A stretch of DNA of 64,000 nucleotides from Nocardioides massiliensis (GTDB lineage: Bacteria; Actinomycetota; Actinomycetes; Propionibacteriales; Nocardioidaceae), in the NCBI RefSeq assembly GCF_030811215.1, contig NZ_JAUSQM010000001.1:2294001-2358000 (forward strand). Reading direction: 5' to 3'. The notes under the pieces are model-generated. The model was not told where the DNA came from and ran no database searches. It worked only from the letters and a program-made list of their open reading frames with translations. Below, piece by piece: positions 55,331-64,000 of the stretch. The stretch's first letter is position 1. Each line of letters starts with the position of its first letter. Both the position numbers and the translations under genes were made by a program.

Positions 55331-56431
55331 GTGCCTCCCATGCCCCGCTCGCTCGACATCGCGGTCACCCCGAACCCCCGCCCGGTTCCGGACGACCGCC
55401 TCGCTGAGATCCTCGCCGCCCCCGGCTTCGGCCAGCACTTCACCGACCACATGCTCACGGTGGAGTGGACGCCGGACGCCGGTTGGCACGACGCGCGGAT
55501 CACGCCGTACGGCCCCATCCAGCTCGACCCCGCGACGGCCGTCCTGCACTACGCGCAGGAGACCTTCGAGGGGTTGAAGGCCTACCGGCACGAGGACGGG
55601 TCGGTGTGGACCTTCCGCCCGGAGGCCAACGCCGAGCGGATGATCCGGTCCTCGCAGCGGCTGGCACTGCCCGAGCTCCCGGTGGAGGACTTCGTGGCGG
55701 CCGTGGACGCGCTCATCGAGATCGATGAGCGCTGGGTGCCGGATCCGACGGGGGAGAAGAGCCTCTACGTCCGGCCGTTCATGTTCGCCTCCGAGAAGTT
55801 CCTCGGCGTGCGGCCCTCGCAGCACGTGACGTTCATGGTCATCACCTCCCCGGCGGGCGTCTACTTCTCGAAGGGCGTGAAGCCGGTCTCGATCTGGCTG
55901 ACCGAGGACTACACCCGGGCCGGTCGCGGCGGCATGGGCGCGGCCAAGACCGGGGGCAACTACGCCAGCTCCCTGGTCGCCCAGCAGGAGGCGACCGCCC
56001 ACGGCTGTGACCAGGTGGTCTTCCTCGACGCCCAGGAGGGGAAGTACGTCGAGGAGCTCGGCGGGATGAACATGTACTTCGTCCACGCCGACGGACGCAT
56101 CGTGACCCCGGAGATCGGCACGATCCTCGAGGGCATCACGCGCGCCTCGATCATCGAGCTGGCCGGCAAGCTCGACCACCAGGTCGAGGAGCGCCGGTTC
56201 TCCATCGACGAGTGGCGCGACGGTGTGGCCAGCGGTGCGATCACCGAGGTCTTCGCCTGCGGCACGGCGGCCGTGGTCACCCCGGTCGGCACGCTGCGCT
56301 GGGACGGCGGCGAGGTCAGCACCGGCGAGGACTTCGTCGGCCCGGTGACCCAGGAGCTGCGGCGCCAGCTGGTCGACATCCAGTACGGCCGCTCCGAGGA
56401 CACGTTCGGCTGGATGCACCGCGTCCTCTAG
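55331..56431 (+). CDS. ilvE: Branched-chain amino acid aminotransferase
   Basis: A 366-residue fold-type IV PLP enzyme that makes Val, Leu and Ile from their keto acids with glutamate. The PLP Lys is in GMGAAKTGGNYASS; FEGLKAYRHEDGSVWTFRP and EVFACGTAAVVTPVG line the substrate and phosphate sites. AAAGGTGAG lies six bases before GTG 55331, favouring it over ATG 55340. It lies 61 bp after leuB. Cytoplasmic. Confidence 0.95.
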   Translation: MPPMPRSLDIAVTPNPRPVPDDRLAEILAAPGFGQHFTDHMLTVEWTPDAGWHDARITPYGPIQLDPATAVLHYAQETFEGLKAYRHEDGSVWTFRPEANAERMIRSSQRLALPELPVEDFVAAVDALIEIDERWVPDPTGEKSLYVRPFMFASEKFLGVRPSQHVTFMVITSPAGVYFSKGVKPVSIWLTEDYTRAGRGGMGAAKTGGNYASSLVAQQEATAHGCDQVVFLDAQEGKYVEELGGMNMYFVHADGRIVTPEIGTILEGITRASIIELAGKLDHQVEERRFSIDEWRDGVASGAITEVFACGTAAVVTPVGTLRWDGGEVSTGEDFVGPVTQELRRQLVDIQYGRSEDTFGWMHRVL

Positions 56432-56464
56432 GCGGGAGGGGGCATCGCGCGTCAGGATCGGCTC

Positions 56465-56869
56465 ATGGCCCACCCGATCATGTTCGACGAGGACGACCCG
56501 TACCTGGCCCGTCTGCGGTCGGTGGTGGGTCGCTTCCCGGGGTGCTTCGAGAAGGTCGCCCACGGCCGGCCGACGTTCCGGGCCGGGGAGAAGGGCAAGG
56601 TCTTCGCCTACTTCGGCGGCAGCGTGAAGCAGCCGCAAGGACACGAGCCGCACGACGCCGGGCTGCTGTTCAAGCCCGACCCGGCCGAGGCCGACGCGCT
56701 GCGTGATGACGCACGGTTCTGGTCGCCGGCGTACCTCGGTCCCTCGGGCTGGCTGGGCGTCGATCTCGACGGCCCGGACGTCGACTGGGACGAGGTCGCC
56801 GAGCTGGTCGACGCCTCCTATCGCCAGGTCGCCGCACGGACGCTGCTCGTCGAGCTCGACGGCTCGTGA
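56465..56869 (+). CDS. MmcQ/YjbR family protein
   Basis: A 134-residue small protein of the MmcQ/YjbR family (cyclic-bleomycin-resistance-like DNA-binding fold): FEKVAHGRPTFRAGEKGKVFAYFGG in the middle and WLGVDLDGPDVDWDEVAELVDASYRQVA at the end (shown in parts). Members bind DNA or act in self-resistance, but the role is unclear. Its stop overlaps the GTG of the next gene by 4 bp. Confidence 0.85.
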   Translation: MAHPIMFDEDDPYLARLRSVVGRFPGCFEKVAHGRPTFRAGEKGKVFAYFGGSVKQPQGHEPHDAGLLFKPDPAEADALRDDARFWSPAYLGPSGWLGVDLDGPDVDWDEVAELVDASYRQVAARTLLVELDGS

Positions 56870-58554
56870 GCCAGCAGCGGCCGGAGGTCCGCGCCCGCGT
56901 CTTCCAGCGCTTCGACGTGGTCGGGCTGCTCGTCGGGCTCCTGGCCGCCTGGGCGTCGTTGAGTCCGACGCTGCTTCCACGGACGTGGTATTTCCAGGGT
57001 GCGGTCACCGGCGTCGCCCTCGTCGTCGGGTACGGCGTGGGGTCGTTGGTGGCGGGGGCCGTGCGGCGCGTGTTGTTGCGCCGGGGCCCCGCGCAGTGGT
57101 GGTCGCCACGCACTGCCCTGGTGTTGCGCCGCCTCGCCCTCCTGGGGATCGTGTCCGGGGGTGGCTGGGTCCTCGTCGTCGCGGCGCGTGAGCACTCATG
57201 GACCTGGCGCCGGCTCGGCTACGAGCCGACGTCGTGGACCTGGGCCTATGTCGGGATCGTCCTGCTGGCCGGCGGCACTGCGGGACTTGTGCTCGTCGTG
57301 GCGCGACTGATCGTCGCGCTGTGGCGCCTGCTGCACCGCGCGGGACGGCTGGTGCTGCCGTCCTGGCTCGCAGCGCTCGCCGCGGCCGTGCTCGTGCCGT
57401 GGCTGCTGGTGGTGACACTCGACACCCAGGTCTACGAACGCGTGATCGACACCGCCAACGAGGGCTTCGCGCTCGTCGACCAGGTGGTCGACACCACGGA
57501 GCAACCGCCACCCACCTCGCCGTACGTCTCGGGGGGTCCGGCGTCCGCCCAACCCTGGTCGACCCTGGGCTCCGAGGGACGCACGTGGGTCGCGCGCGCA
57601 CCCGACGCGGCGGAGCTCGCGGCGGTGGCGCCTGAGGGCCAGGACGTGACCCCGCCGGTGCGGGCGTTCATCGGGCGGCACGCCAGCGCCGAGCCCGATG
57701 AGCGCGCGCGACTGGCGGTCGCGGAGCTCGAGCGGCTCGGTGGGTTCGAGCGCAGCGCCGTCCTGGTCGTGATGCCGACCGGCACCGGTTGGGTCAACGA
57801 GCAGGTCGTCCGTCCGCTCGAGCACCTGCTCAGCGGGGACCTGGCGACCGTGGCCACGCAGTACTCCCACATGCCCAGTCCGTTGGCCTTCGTCGCCGAG
57901 CGGGCCGGTGCCAAGGAGTCCGCACGCGAGCTCGTCTCCGCGGTCCGGGCACGGCTGGACGAGCTGCCCGCCGCAGCGCGCCCGCGGTTGTACGTCGCCG
58001 GTGAGAGCCTGGGTGCCTTCGCGCTCGACGGCGCCTTCGCGGACCTGGACGCGCTGACCTCGGAGGTCGACGGCGCGGTGCTGGTGGGCACGCCGTCCAT
58101 GAGCGAGCTGCGCGGCGAGGCCGAGCGGGAGCGGCGCCCGGGATCACCGCAGGTGCGCCCAGTCGTCGGCGACGGTGAGGACATCGTCTTCGCCAACCGC
58201 AGCCGCGACCTGCGCGAGCTGCTGGTCGACGAGGACCGCGCCGGGCCGCGGGCGGTCTTCCTGCAGCAGCCCGACGACGGGGTGGTCTGGTGGGACCCGC
58301 GGACCGCCTTCACCCGCCCGGACTGGCTGGCCGAGCCGCTGGCGCGCGAGGTCAACCCCGCTCTGGAATGGCGCCCGCTGGTGACCTTCCTCAACCTGAC
58401 GGTCGACATGGTGGTGAGCAACGACTTCGACGAGGGTGCCGGGCATCGCTACGGGCAGATGCCGGCCGGCGCGTGGCGGGCGATCATCCGGCCGGGCTGG
58501 GACTCCGACGCCGTACGCCGCCTCCACCTCACCCTGCAGGCCGTCGGGCGCTAG
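56866..58554 (+). CDS. Membrane alpha/beta hydrolase (DUF2319-like)
   Basis: A 562-residue membrane protein. The N-terminal third has four or five hydrophobic helices (from about residue 20, VGLLVGLLAAWASLSPTLLP). The C-terminal half is an alpha/beta hydrolase with the nucleophile Ser in YVAGESLGAFAL, matching the alpha/beta-hydrolase membrane family of Actinobacteria. The substrate is unknown; membrane placement suggests a lipid or envelope target. GTG 56866 overlaps the previous stop (GTGA). Confidence 0.85.
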   Translation: MSQQRPEVRARVFQRFDVVGLLVGLLAAWASLSPTLLPRTWYFQGAVTGVALVVGYGVGSLVAGAVRRVLLRRGPAQWWSPRTALVLRRLALLGIVSGGGWVLVVAAREHSWTWRRLGYEPTSWTWAYVGIVLLAGGTAGLVLVVARLIVALWRLLHRAGRLVLPSWLAALAAAVLVPWLLVVTLDTQVYERVIDTANEGFALVDQVVDTTEQPPPTSPYVSGGPASAQPWSTLGSEGRTWVARAPDAAELAAVAPEGQDVTPPVRAFIGRHASAEPDERARLAVAELERLGGFERSAVLVVMPTGTGWVNEQVVRPLEHLLSGDLATVATQYSHMPSPLAFVAERAGAKESARELVSAVRARLDELPAAARPRLYVAGESLGAFALDGAFADLDALTSEVDGAVLVGTPSMSELRGEAERERRPGSPQVRPVVGDGEDIVFANRSRDLRELLVDEDRAGPRAVFLQQPDDGVVWWDPRTAFTRPDWLAEPLAREVNPALEWRPLVTFLNLTVDMVVSNDFDEGAGHRYGQMPAGAWRAIIRPGWDSDAVRRLHLTLQAVGR

Positions 58555-58602
58555 CTCACTCGATGAACGGCCTGGTTGAGCGAGGTCGGTGAGTCGAGCG
58601 GA

Positions 58603-58608
58603 TACCGT
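58603..58608 (+). promoter_or_regulatory. -10 element TACCGT of the membrane kinase gene
   Basis: TACCGT lies six bases before GTG 58615 with no Shine-Dalgarno, fitting a leaderless mRNA. Confidence 0.4.
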
Positions 58609-58614
58609 GGAGCG

Positions 58615-60219
58615 GTGGCCGATCCCTACGCGCCGGTCCAGCGACCGGGCCCGGACGCCGCCGGACCCGAGGTCGGCGGCTACCGCCTGCTGACCAAGAT
58701 CGGCGAGGGGGGAATGGGCGTCGTCCACCTCGCCCGGGCGCCTGACGGACGACGGGTCGCGTTGAAGGTGCTGCGGGCGCACGTCGTCGGTGACGACGAG
58801 GCGCGGGCGCGGTTGGCGCGCGAGGTCGCGTCGCTGCAGCGGATCCACAGCCCACGGGTGGCCGAGGTGCTCGACGCCGACCCGTGGGGGGAGCTGCCGT
58901 TCGTCGCCACCCGCTACGTGCCCGGGCTGTCGCTGCACGAGCACCTGCGCACGGAGGGACCCATCACCGGGACCGACCTGGTGTGGTTCGCCCATGGTCT
59001 CGCCGAGGCGCTGCGCGCGGTGCACGCCGCCGGTGTCCTGCACCGCGACATCAAGCCGTCCAACGTCCTGCTCGAGGGTCGCGCGCCGGTGCTCATCGAC
59101 TTCGGTCTCGCCCGGCTGGCCGAGGACTCGCGCATCACCCACACCGGGTGGCTGCTCGGCACGCCCGGCTACCTTGCCCCCGAGATCCTGTACGGCGACG
59201 ACCCGACGCCCGCGGCCGACGTGCACGCCTGGGCCGCCACGGTCGCCTTCGCCTCGACCGGCGCGCCGCCCTACGGGCGTGGACCGGCGATGGCGGTGAT
59301 GGACCGGGTCCGGCGCGGTGAGCACGATCTGAGTGCCGTCGATCCGGTGCTGCGCCCGCTGCTGACCGAGTGTCTCGCGCCGGTGCCCCACGAGCGGCCG
59401 TCGTTGACCGAGATCCTCGAGCGCCTCGAGACCTGGCAGCGTGAGCAGCTGGACGACGGGTTCGACGACGGCCTGGATGACGAGCTGGACGAGGCGGCGT
59501 ACGCCGAGCCGGTCACGATGACGATGCCGCTGGCGTGGGGGCTGCGGGAGCGAGAGGACCCCGACGACTGGCCGATGGCCGATCCCGCGACGCTGCTGGA
59601 CCCCGATGCCGCCGAGCTCCCCGCACCCCGGCCCGACCGGACCCCGCTGCGGCGGTGGCTGCTGACGGCCGGTGGGGCCGTGAGCGCGGTGCTCGGCCTG
59701 GTGGCCGCGCCCGTCCTCGCGCTGGTCGTCCTGATCTTCGGGGTGCTCGCGCTCCGTACGGCGTCCTGGACCGCCTCGGCGACCCGCGAGCGGCGCCAGA
59801 TCCGCGGCGCGGCCCGGTGGTACGACGTACCCCTCAGCGCCTTGGCCAGCCCGTGGTACGCCGCCATCGCGTCGTGGGGCGCCCTGGTCCTGCTCGCCTG
59901 GACCAGCCTGCTGGTCTTCCTGCTCCTGGTCGTCCTGCTCCTGCTGGGTGCGGGCGACCAGCTCGTGCTCCCGCTCCTCGGTACGGCGGTGGTGGCCGGC
60001 CTGTGGTGGGGGCCGGGTTCCGGCCGGGTCCGCCGCCCCGCGACGGCACTGGTCCGCGGCTGGTCCCGGCGACCCGGGCTCGCCTGGACCGCCATCGCCG
60101 CGCTCGCCGTCCTCGGTCTGGCGCTCGGCTGGGCGGCCGGCACGACGGGCCCGTCGTGGGAGCCCTTCGCCGGCGCGCCGTGGGCCGAGGGCACCCTGCT
60201 CGGACACCTGCGCCGCTGA
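58615..60219 (+). CDS. Membrane serine/threonine protein kinase
   Basis: A 534-residue Hanks-type kinase. The catalytic domain (about 22-280) has the loop IGEGGMGVVHLA, Lys in VALKVL, VLHRDIKPSNVLL, IDFGLARL and LAPEIL, all intact, so it should be active. A charged Asp/Glu linker (about 285-340) leads to several hydrophobic C-terminal segments (from about residue 345) that anchor it in the membrane. There is no PASTA domain. It lies between the membrane hydrolase gene and the cimA leader. GTG 58615 is probably leaderless; the 58576 start adds 13 residues. Confidence 0.9.
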   Translation: MADPYAPVQRPGPDAAGPEVGGYRLLTKIGEGGMGVVHLARAPDGRRVALKVLRAHVVGDDEARARLAREVASLQRIHSPRVAEVLDADPWGELPFVATRYVPGLSLHEHLRTEGPITGTDLVWFAHGLAEALRAVHAAGVLHRDIKPSNVLLEGRAPVLIDFGLARLAEDSRITHTGWLLGTPGYLAPEILYGDDPTPAADVHAWAATVAFASTGAPPYGRGPAMAVMDRVRRGEHDLSAVDPVLRPLLTECLAPVPHERPSLTEILERLETWQREQLDDGFDDGLDDELDEAAYAEPVTMTMPLAWGLREREDPDDWPMADPATLLDPDAAELPAPRPDRTPLRRWLLTAGGAVSAVLGLVAAPVLALVVLIFGVLALRTASWTASATRERRQIRGAARWYDVPLSALASPWYAAIASWGALVLLAWTSLLVFLLLVVLLLLGAGDQLVLPLLGTAVVAGLWWGPGSGRVRRPATALVRGWSRRPGLAWTAIAALAVLGLALGWAAGTTGPSWEPFAGAPWAEGTLLGHLRR

Positions 60220-60237
60220 CCCGGATCGCGAGACCGG

Positions 60238-60267
60238 GTGACGGCGAGACGCCGGATCTGGCACCCT
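60238..60267 (+). promoter_or_regulatory. Promoter of the cimA leader
   Basis: GTGACG (60238-60243), an 18-bp spacer and CACCCT (60262-60267), six bases before the leader GTG at 60274. Geometry matches the ilvB leader promoter. Confidence 0.45.
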
Positions 60268-60273
60268 GGAGGG

Positions 60274-60318
60274 GTGACCGTCACCGCGATCATCATTGCC
60301 GAGCGCGCCGCTCGCTGA
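60274..60318 (+). CDS. cimA leader peptide (Ile attenuator)
   Basis: A 14-codon ORF encoding MTVTAIIIAERAAR. The three consecutive Ile codons (ATC ATC ATT, 60289-60297) are the expected sensor of charged tRNA-Ile. It is followed by a perfect terminator and the cimA gene, so isoleucine starvation should raise citramalate synthase. The purine tract directly abuts the GTG, leaving no Shine-Dalgarno spacing, so translation is probably leaderless. An in-frame GTG at 60238 would give a 26-residue version. An alternative hairpin (60303-60310 with 60332-60339) overlaps the peptide 3' end. Confidence 0.82.
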   Translation: MTVTAIIIAERAAR

Positions 60319-60340
60319 GTCCGCTCAGCACCGGCGCGCC

Positions 60341-60368
60341 ACCCTCTCGCACCCCGAGAGGGTTTTTT
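60341..60368 (+). terminator. cimA attenuator terminator
   Basis: ACCCTCTCG (60341-60349) pairs with CGAGAGGGT (60355-60363) across a 5-nt loop, then T6 (60363-60368). It sits 22 bp after the leader stop and 48 bp before the cimA start. Confidence 0.9.
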
Positions 60369-60416
60369 GATGCCCGCACCCGCACGGATTCGACGAAGTG
60401 AGTGGTGAGGACCGAA

Positions 60417-62006
60417 GTGATCAGCGACCAGTTCCACGTCTACGACACGACCCTGCGCGACGGCGCCCAGCAGGAGGGTCTCAACCTCTCCGTCGCCGAC
60501 AAGTTGACGATCGCCGGTCTCATCGACGGGCTCGGGGTGGGCTTCATCGAGGGTGGCTGGCCCGGCGCGAACCCGAAGGACACCGAGTTCTTCCGCCGTG
60601 CCCAGGGCGAGCTGGTGCTGGAGCACGCCCAGCTGGTCGCGTTCGGATCCACGCGCCGTGCGGGCCTGGCCGCCGCCGACGACCCGCAGGTCGCCGCCCT
60701 GCGGGACTCCGGCGCGCGGGTCGCGTGCCTGGTGGCGAAGTCCCACGACCGGCATGTCGAGCTCGCGTTGCGCACCACGCTCGAGGAGAACCTGGCCATG
60801 GTGCGCGACACCGTCGAGCACCTCACCGGCGAGGGCATGCGGGTCTTCGTCGACGCCGAGCACTTCTTCGACGGCTTCCAGCGCAACCGCGACTATGCCC
60901 TCGCGGTCGTCGCGGCGGCGCACGACGCCGGCGCCGACGTCGTCGCGCTGTGCGACACCAACGGCGGGATGCTGCCCGACTGGGTGGGGGAGACCGTCGC
61001 GGAGGTGATGGACCAGGGCTCGGGTCGCGTTGGGATCCACGCCCACAACGACACCGGCTGCGCCGTCGCGAACTCGATCGCGGCCGTCCGGGCGGGGGCG
61101 ACCCACGTGCAGGGCTGCATCAACGGCTACGGCGAGCGCACCGGCAACGCCGACCTCATCGCCGTCGTCGCCGCGCTGGAGCTCAAGCTGCGCCAGCCGG
61201 TCGTGCCCTACGGCGCGCTGCGCGACGCCACCCGGATCGCGCACGCCGTCGCCGAGGTCACCAACGTCCCGCCGTCGTCGCGCCAGCCCTACGTCGGGGT
61301 CAGCGCCTTCGCCCACAAGGCCGGCCTGCACGCGAGCGCGATCAAGGTCGACCCCGATCTCTACCAGCACCTCGACCCGCTCGAGGTCGGCAACGACATG
61401 CGGTTGCTGGTGTCCGACATGGCCGGTCGCGCGAGCATCGAGCTCAAGGGCCGCCAGCTCGGCTTCGACCTCTCCGCCGACACCGCCGAGGGCAAGGAGC
61501 TCATCACCCGCGTCACCGACCGGGTGAAGGAGCACGAGGCCCGCGGCTACACGTTCGAGGCGGCTGACGCGTCCTTCGAGCTCCTGCTCGTCGAGGAGGT
61601 GGAGGGCACCCGGCCGGCGTACGTCGAGGTGGAGTCCTGGCGGGTGATCACCGACTCGCGTCCGGGCGCCGAGGCGCTCTCGGAGGCGACGGTGAAGCTG
61701 CGCGCCGGAGGTGCGCGGATCGTGGTCACAGGAGAGGGCAACGGCCCGGTCAACGCGCTCGACCACGCCCTGCGCGAGGCGATCGGTCAGGCCTACCCCG
61801 AGGTCGCGAAGTTCGAGCTGATCGACTACAAGGTCCGCATCCTCGACCAGGGGCACGGGACCGACGCGATCACGCGGGTGCTCATCGAGACCTCCGACGG
61901 CGTCTCGTCGTGGGTGACGGTCGGGGTGGGCGCCAACGTCATCGAGGCCTCGTGGGAGGCGCTGCTCGACGGCGTGACCTTCGGGCTGCGCCGGCACGGC
62001 GTCTGA
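60417..62006 (+). CDS. cimA: Citramalate synthase
   Basis: A 529-residue enzyme that condenses pyruvate and acetyl-CoA to (R)-citramalate, opening the threonine-independent isoleucine route. The HMGL-like TIM barrel (about 1-270) has YDTTLRDGAQQEG, ALCDTNGGMLPDW and HAHNDTGCAVANS with metal His residues. The C-terminal regulatory domain (about 390-529) resembles the LeuA allosteric dimer domain. The length and long LeuA_dimer region match CimA rather than LeuA or NifV. The Ile-rich leader upstream supports this reading. GAGGA five bases before GTG 60417 favours this start; GTG 60402 is an alternative. Confidence 0.92.
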   Translation: MISDQFHVYDTTLRDGAQQEGLNLSVADKLTIAGLIDGLGVGFIEGGWPGANPKDTEFFRRAQGELVLEHAQLVAFGSTRRAGLAAADDPQVAALRDSGARVACLVAKSHDRHVELALRTTLEENLAMVRDTVEHLTGEGMRVFVDAEHFFDGFQRNRDYALAVVAAAHDAGADVVALCDTNGGMLPDWVGETVAEVMDQGSGRVGIHAHNDTGCAVANSIAAVRAGATHVQGCINGYGERTGNADLIAVVAALELKLRQPVVPYGALRDATRIAHAVAEVTNVPPSSRQPYVGVSAFAHKAGLHASAIKVDPDLYQHLDPLEVGNDMRLLVSDMAGRASIELKGRQLGFDLSADTAEGKELITRVTDRVKEHEARGYTFEAADASFELLLVEEVEGTRPAYVEVESWRVITDSRPGAEALSEATVKLRAGGARIVVTGEGNGPVNALDHALREAIGQAYPEVAKFELIDYKVRILDQGHGTDAITRVLIETSDGVSSWVTVGVGANVIEASWEALLDGVTFGLRRHGV

Positions 62007-62078
62007 GTCCAGGCCGACCAATCCCGGCTGAGGCGACGACGACGGCCGGCCAGCACGCGCGCGACGTACGGTGGCGCC

Positions 62079-63491
62079 ATGGCTGACCTCGCGGACCTGG
62101 ACCTGCACGGACAGGCGGCCGCGCTCGCCGCTGGGGAGGTCTCCTCGGTCGAGCTCGTGACCACCGCGCTCGAGCGTGCCGAGCGATACGCCGCCTGGGG
62201 CGCGTTCGTCACGATGACGCCCGAGCTCGCGCTGACCGAGGCGCGCGCCGCCGACCAGGCGCGGGCGCGCGGGGAGCAGGTCGGGCCCTGGCACGGCGTC
62301 CCCACCGCCATCAAGGACCTCAACGTGACCGCCGGGGTGCGCACGACCTTCGGCTCCGCGGCGTACGCCGACTTCGTGCCCGACGTCTCCGACGAGGTCG
62401 TGCTCCGGCTGCAGCGGGCTGGGCTGGTGAGCATCGGCAAGACGAGCACGCCGGAGTTCGGCTCGCCCTGCTACACCGAGCCGGAAGGGCTGCCGGCGGC
62501 CGTCACGCCGTGGGACCCGACCCGCATGGCGGGCGGATCGAGCGGCGGCGCCGGCACGGCGGTCGCGGCCCGGATCGTGGCGGCGGCGCAGGGCTCCGAC
62601 GGCGGCGGCTCGATCCGGACCCCGGCCAGCTGCTGCGGCCTTGTCGGGCTGAAGCCGTCGCGTGGACGGATCAGCGGCTCCCCGGCGTACGGCGACCCGA
62701 TCGGGCTCGGCACGCCCGGCGCACTCACGCGCACGGTGGCCGATGCCGCCGCCATGCTCGACGTGCTCGCCGGCCCCGCGATCGGCGACCCGTTCTGGGC
62801 CGCGCCGCCGGCCGAGCCGTTCGTCGACCTCGCCCGCCGTGAGCCCGGACGGTTGCGGGTCGCGCGCTTCAGCACACCGCTCATCGCCGAGACCGAGGTG
62901 CACCCCGAGTGTCTCGCGGCGTACGACGAGGCGTCTGCGCTGCTGGCGGACCTCGGCCACGAGGTCGTCGACGTGCCGCCCCCGCTGCCGACGGAGGCGG
63001 TCGCCGACTTCGAGACCTGCTGGGCGGTCCTGACCGCGCTCTCCCCGGTGCCGCCCGGGCGCGAGGACGACATCCGCCCGTTGACCCGATGGTTGTCGGA
63101 GCGCGGACGCGCCGTCTCCGGCCCGGAGTTCGGGCTGGCGATCGGGGCGCTGCGCCGGCACGCCGCGGTGACATTGCGGCTGCTCGCGCCGTTCGACCTC
63201 GTGCTCACCCCCACCCTCGCCGACGTGCCGCTGCCGGTCGGCGCGCTGCGCGACGACGCGGATCCGGCGGCCGACTTCGCCGCCCAGAAGCGGTTCACAC
63301 CCTGGACCTCGGCGTGGAACGTCACCGGTATGCCGGCGATCTCGCTGCCGCTGCACGAGACCCCTGACGGCCTCCCGGTCGGCGTGATGCTCGCCGCGCG
63401 CCCGGGGGAGGAGGGTGTCCTGCTCGCGGCCGCCGCCCAGGTCGAGGCGGCGGCGCCGTGGGTCGACAGGAAGCCGCCGGCGCTCACCTGA
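62079..63491 (+). CDS. Amidase (amidase signature family)
   Basis: A 470-residue hydrolase with the Ser-cisSer-Lys triad of the amidase signature family: Lys79 in [23 protein letters not shown] at 152-163 and the nucleophile Ser178 in [13 protein letters not shown]. It hydrolyses an amide bond; the substrate is unknown (neither a GatA context nor urea/acetamide specificity is visible). ATG 62079 is 72 bp after cimA and has its own start region. It converges on the partial gene at the window end. Confidence 0.9.
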   Translation: MADLADLDLHGQAAALAAGEVSSVELVTTALERAERYAAWGAFVTMTPELALTEARAADQARARGEQVGPWHGVPTAIKDLNVTAGVRTTFGSAAYADFVPDVSDEVVLRLQRAGLVSIGKTSTPEFGSPCYTEPEGLPAAVTPWDPTRMAGGSSGGAGTAVAARIVAAAQGSDGGGSIRTPASCCGLVGLKPSRGRISGSPAYGDPIGLGTPGALTRTVADAAAMLDVLAGPAIGDPFWAAPPAEPFVDLARREPGRLRVARFSTPLIAETEVHPECLAAYDEASALLADLGHEVVDVPPPLPTEAVADFETCWAVLTALSPVPPGREDDIRPLTRWLSERGRAVSGPEFGLAIGALRRHAAVTLRLLAPFDLVLTPTLADVPLPVGALRDDADPAADFAAQKRFTPWTSAWNVTGMPAISLPLHETPDGLPVGVMLAARPGEEGVLLAAAAQVEAAAPWVDRKPPALT

Positions 63492-63505
63492 CCGGATCTC
63501 ATGGA

Positions 63506-64000
63506 TCACGCGTCGGCAGCGGCCTCCAGCAACCGGTCACACCACGCGATGAGCACTGCACGCAACGGCGCGCCCCGACGCGCGAAGTCGGCCTGAGCCT
63601 CGACGTAGGCCTGCTTGCCCTCGGCCGTCTCGATGGCGACCGGCTCGAAGCCCAGCTCGCTGAGGTCGTACGGCGAGGCGCGCATGTCGAGCTCGCGGAT
63701 CTCGCGCGCGAGGGAGAAGCAGTCCGCCACCAGCTCAGACGGCACCATCGGCGATAGCCGGAAGGCGTGCTTGTAGAGGTCCATGCCAGCGTGCAGACAA
63801 CCGGGCTGCTCGAAGTCGGGGCGGTCGTCGCGGGCGGGCTGGAGCACGTTGAGCGGACGCGCAGGCTCGGTGAAGAACCGGAAGGCGTCGAAGTGCGTGC
63901 AGCGAATCCGGTGCTGCTCGACGACGGCGTCGGTGCCGGCGGAGCCCAGGCGCAGCGGCCAGGCCGCGTGCCGCACCTCGTCCGCGTCGAGGCGGTAGAC
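63506..64000 (-). CDS. 3-methyladenine DNA glycosylase-annotated protein, 5' end beyond window
   Basis: The visible 164 C-terminal residues include HRIRCTHFDAFRFFTEPA, EQPGCLHAGMDLYKHAF, CFSLAREIRELDMRASPYDL and the end WCDRLLEAAADA. They match an actinobacterial family commonly annotated as 3-methyladenine DNA glycosylase; I see no helix-hairpin-helix glycosylase motif in this part, so the activity is not confirmed. The frame continues past position 64000 without a start. It converges on the amidase with a 14-bp gap. Confidence 0.75.
   Translation of the reverse strand, partial: VYRLDADEVRHAAWPLRLGSAGTDAVVEQHRIRCTHFDAFRFFTEPARPLNVLQPARDDRPDFEQPGCLHAGMDLYKHAFRLSPMVPSELVADCFSLAREIRELDMRASPYDLSELGFEPVAIETAEGKQAYVEAQADFARRGAPLRAVLIAWCDRLLEAAADA

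Noticed and set aside
58556-58614. Repeat-like TCACTCGA / TGAGTCGA pair before the membrane kinase as a hairpin
   Set aside because: The segments are not complementary when reversed; they do not pair.
59271-63509. A 1412-residue open frame on the minus strand opposite the kinase, cimA and amidase genes
   Set aside because: It is a GC-driven antisense shadow: Arg/His/Gly-rich with no domain motifs, and it opposes three well-supported genes and two attenuator elements.

Overview
The window is chromosomal DNA from a high-GC actinobacterium, most likely Nocardioides or a close relative in the Nocardioidaceae. Evidence: very high GC, frequent GTG starts, a FasR-fabD-fabH-acpP-fabF cluster followed by an acyl-CoA carboxylase beta subunit, homodimeric-type pyruvate dehydrogenase E1, DUF3145 and DUF3052 proteins, an F420-dependent NADP reductase, and the Nif3 / zinc-ribbon / RNase H-phosphatase trio also found in mycobacteria. 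The genus is inferred from family content, not measured. Many genes lack a Shine-Dalgarno and have a TANNNT -10 hexamer 6-7 nt before the start codon, as expected for leaderless mRNAs.

Layout: 1-9.6 kb holds metabolic and envelope genes (partial nitroreductase, SnoaL-like protein, SDR, membrane protein with a cupredoxin-like lipoprotein, two CNNM/CBS transporters, two alpha/beta hydrolases, DUF3145). 9.6-16.3 kb, minus strand, is the fatty acid synthase II cluster with its PucR-type regulator. FabD carries a C-terminal biotinyl/lipoyl-like extension. 16.4-25.4 kb has a hydrolase, aceE, DUF3052, the F420 reductase, two crotonases, an acyl-CoA ligase and an AhpE-type peroxiredoxin. 25.5-31.6 kb has a tRNA-Val, a Ser/Arg-repeat protein paired with a serine/threonine kinase, an IS110-family element and a two-component system. 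31.7-37.1 kb has an acyl-CoA ligase, the Nif3/zinc-ribbon/RNase H-phosphatase operon and yaaA. An intact IS1380-family element (37109-38823, with terminal repeats and a 5-bp target duplication) separates yaaA from rnpB (38894-39282).

From 40 kb to 62 kb the window is dominated by branched-chain amino acid synthesis: ilvD, ilvB-ilvN-ilvC, a LeuE-like exporter, leuB, ilvE and cimA, with serA interspersed. Together these cover much of the Ile/Val/Leu pathway, including threonine-independent Ile synthesis via citramalate. leuA and leuCD are not in the window. Three short leader ORFs, absent from simple gene calls, precede ilvB (Leu-Leu-Val), cimA (Ile-Ile-Ile) and leuB (Val, Val, Leu, Ile, two Cys). 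The first two are followed by textbook intrinsic terminators, so ribosome-mediated attenuation is very likely. The leuB leader has no terminator; it has a folded region and a second 47-codon ORF, and its mechanism is unknown. The window ends with an amidase and a partial gene annotated in related genomes as a 3-methyladenine DNA glycosylase.
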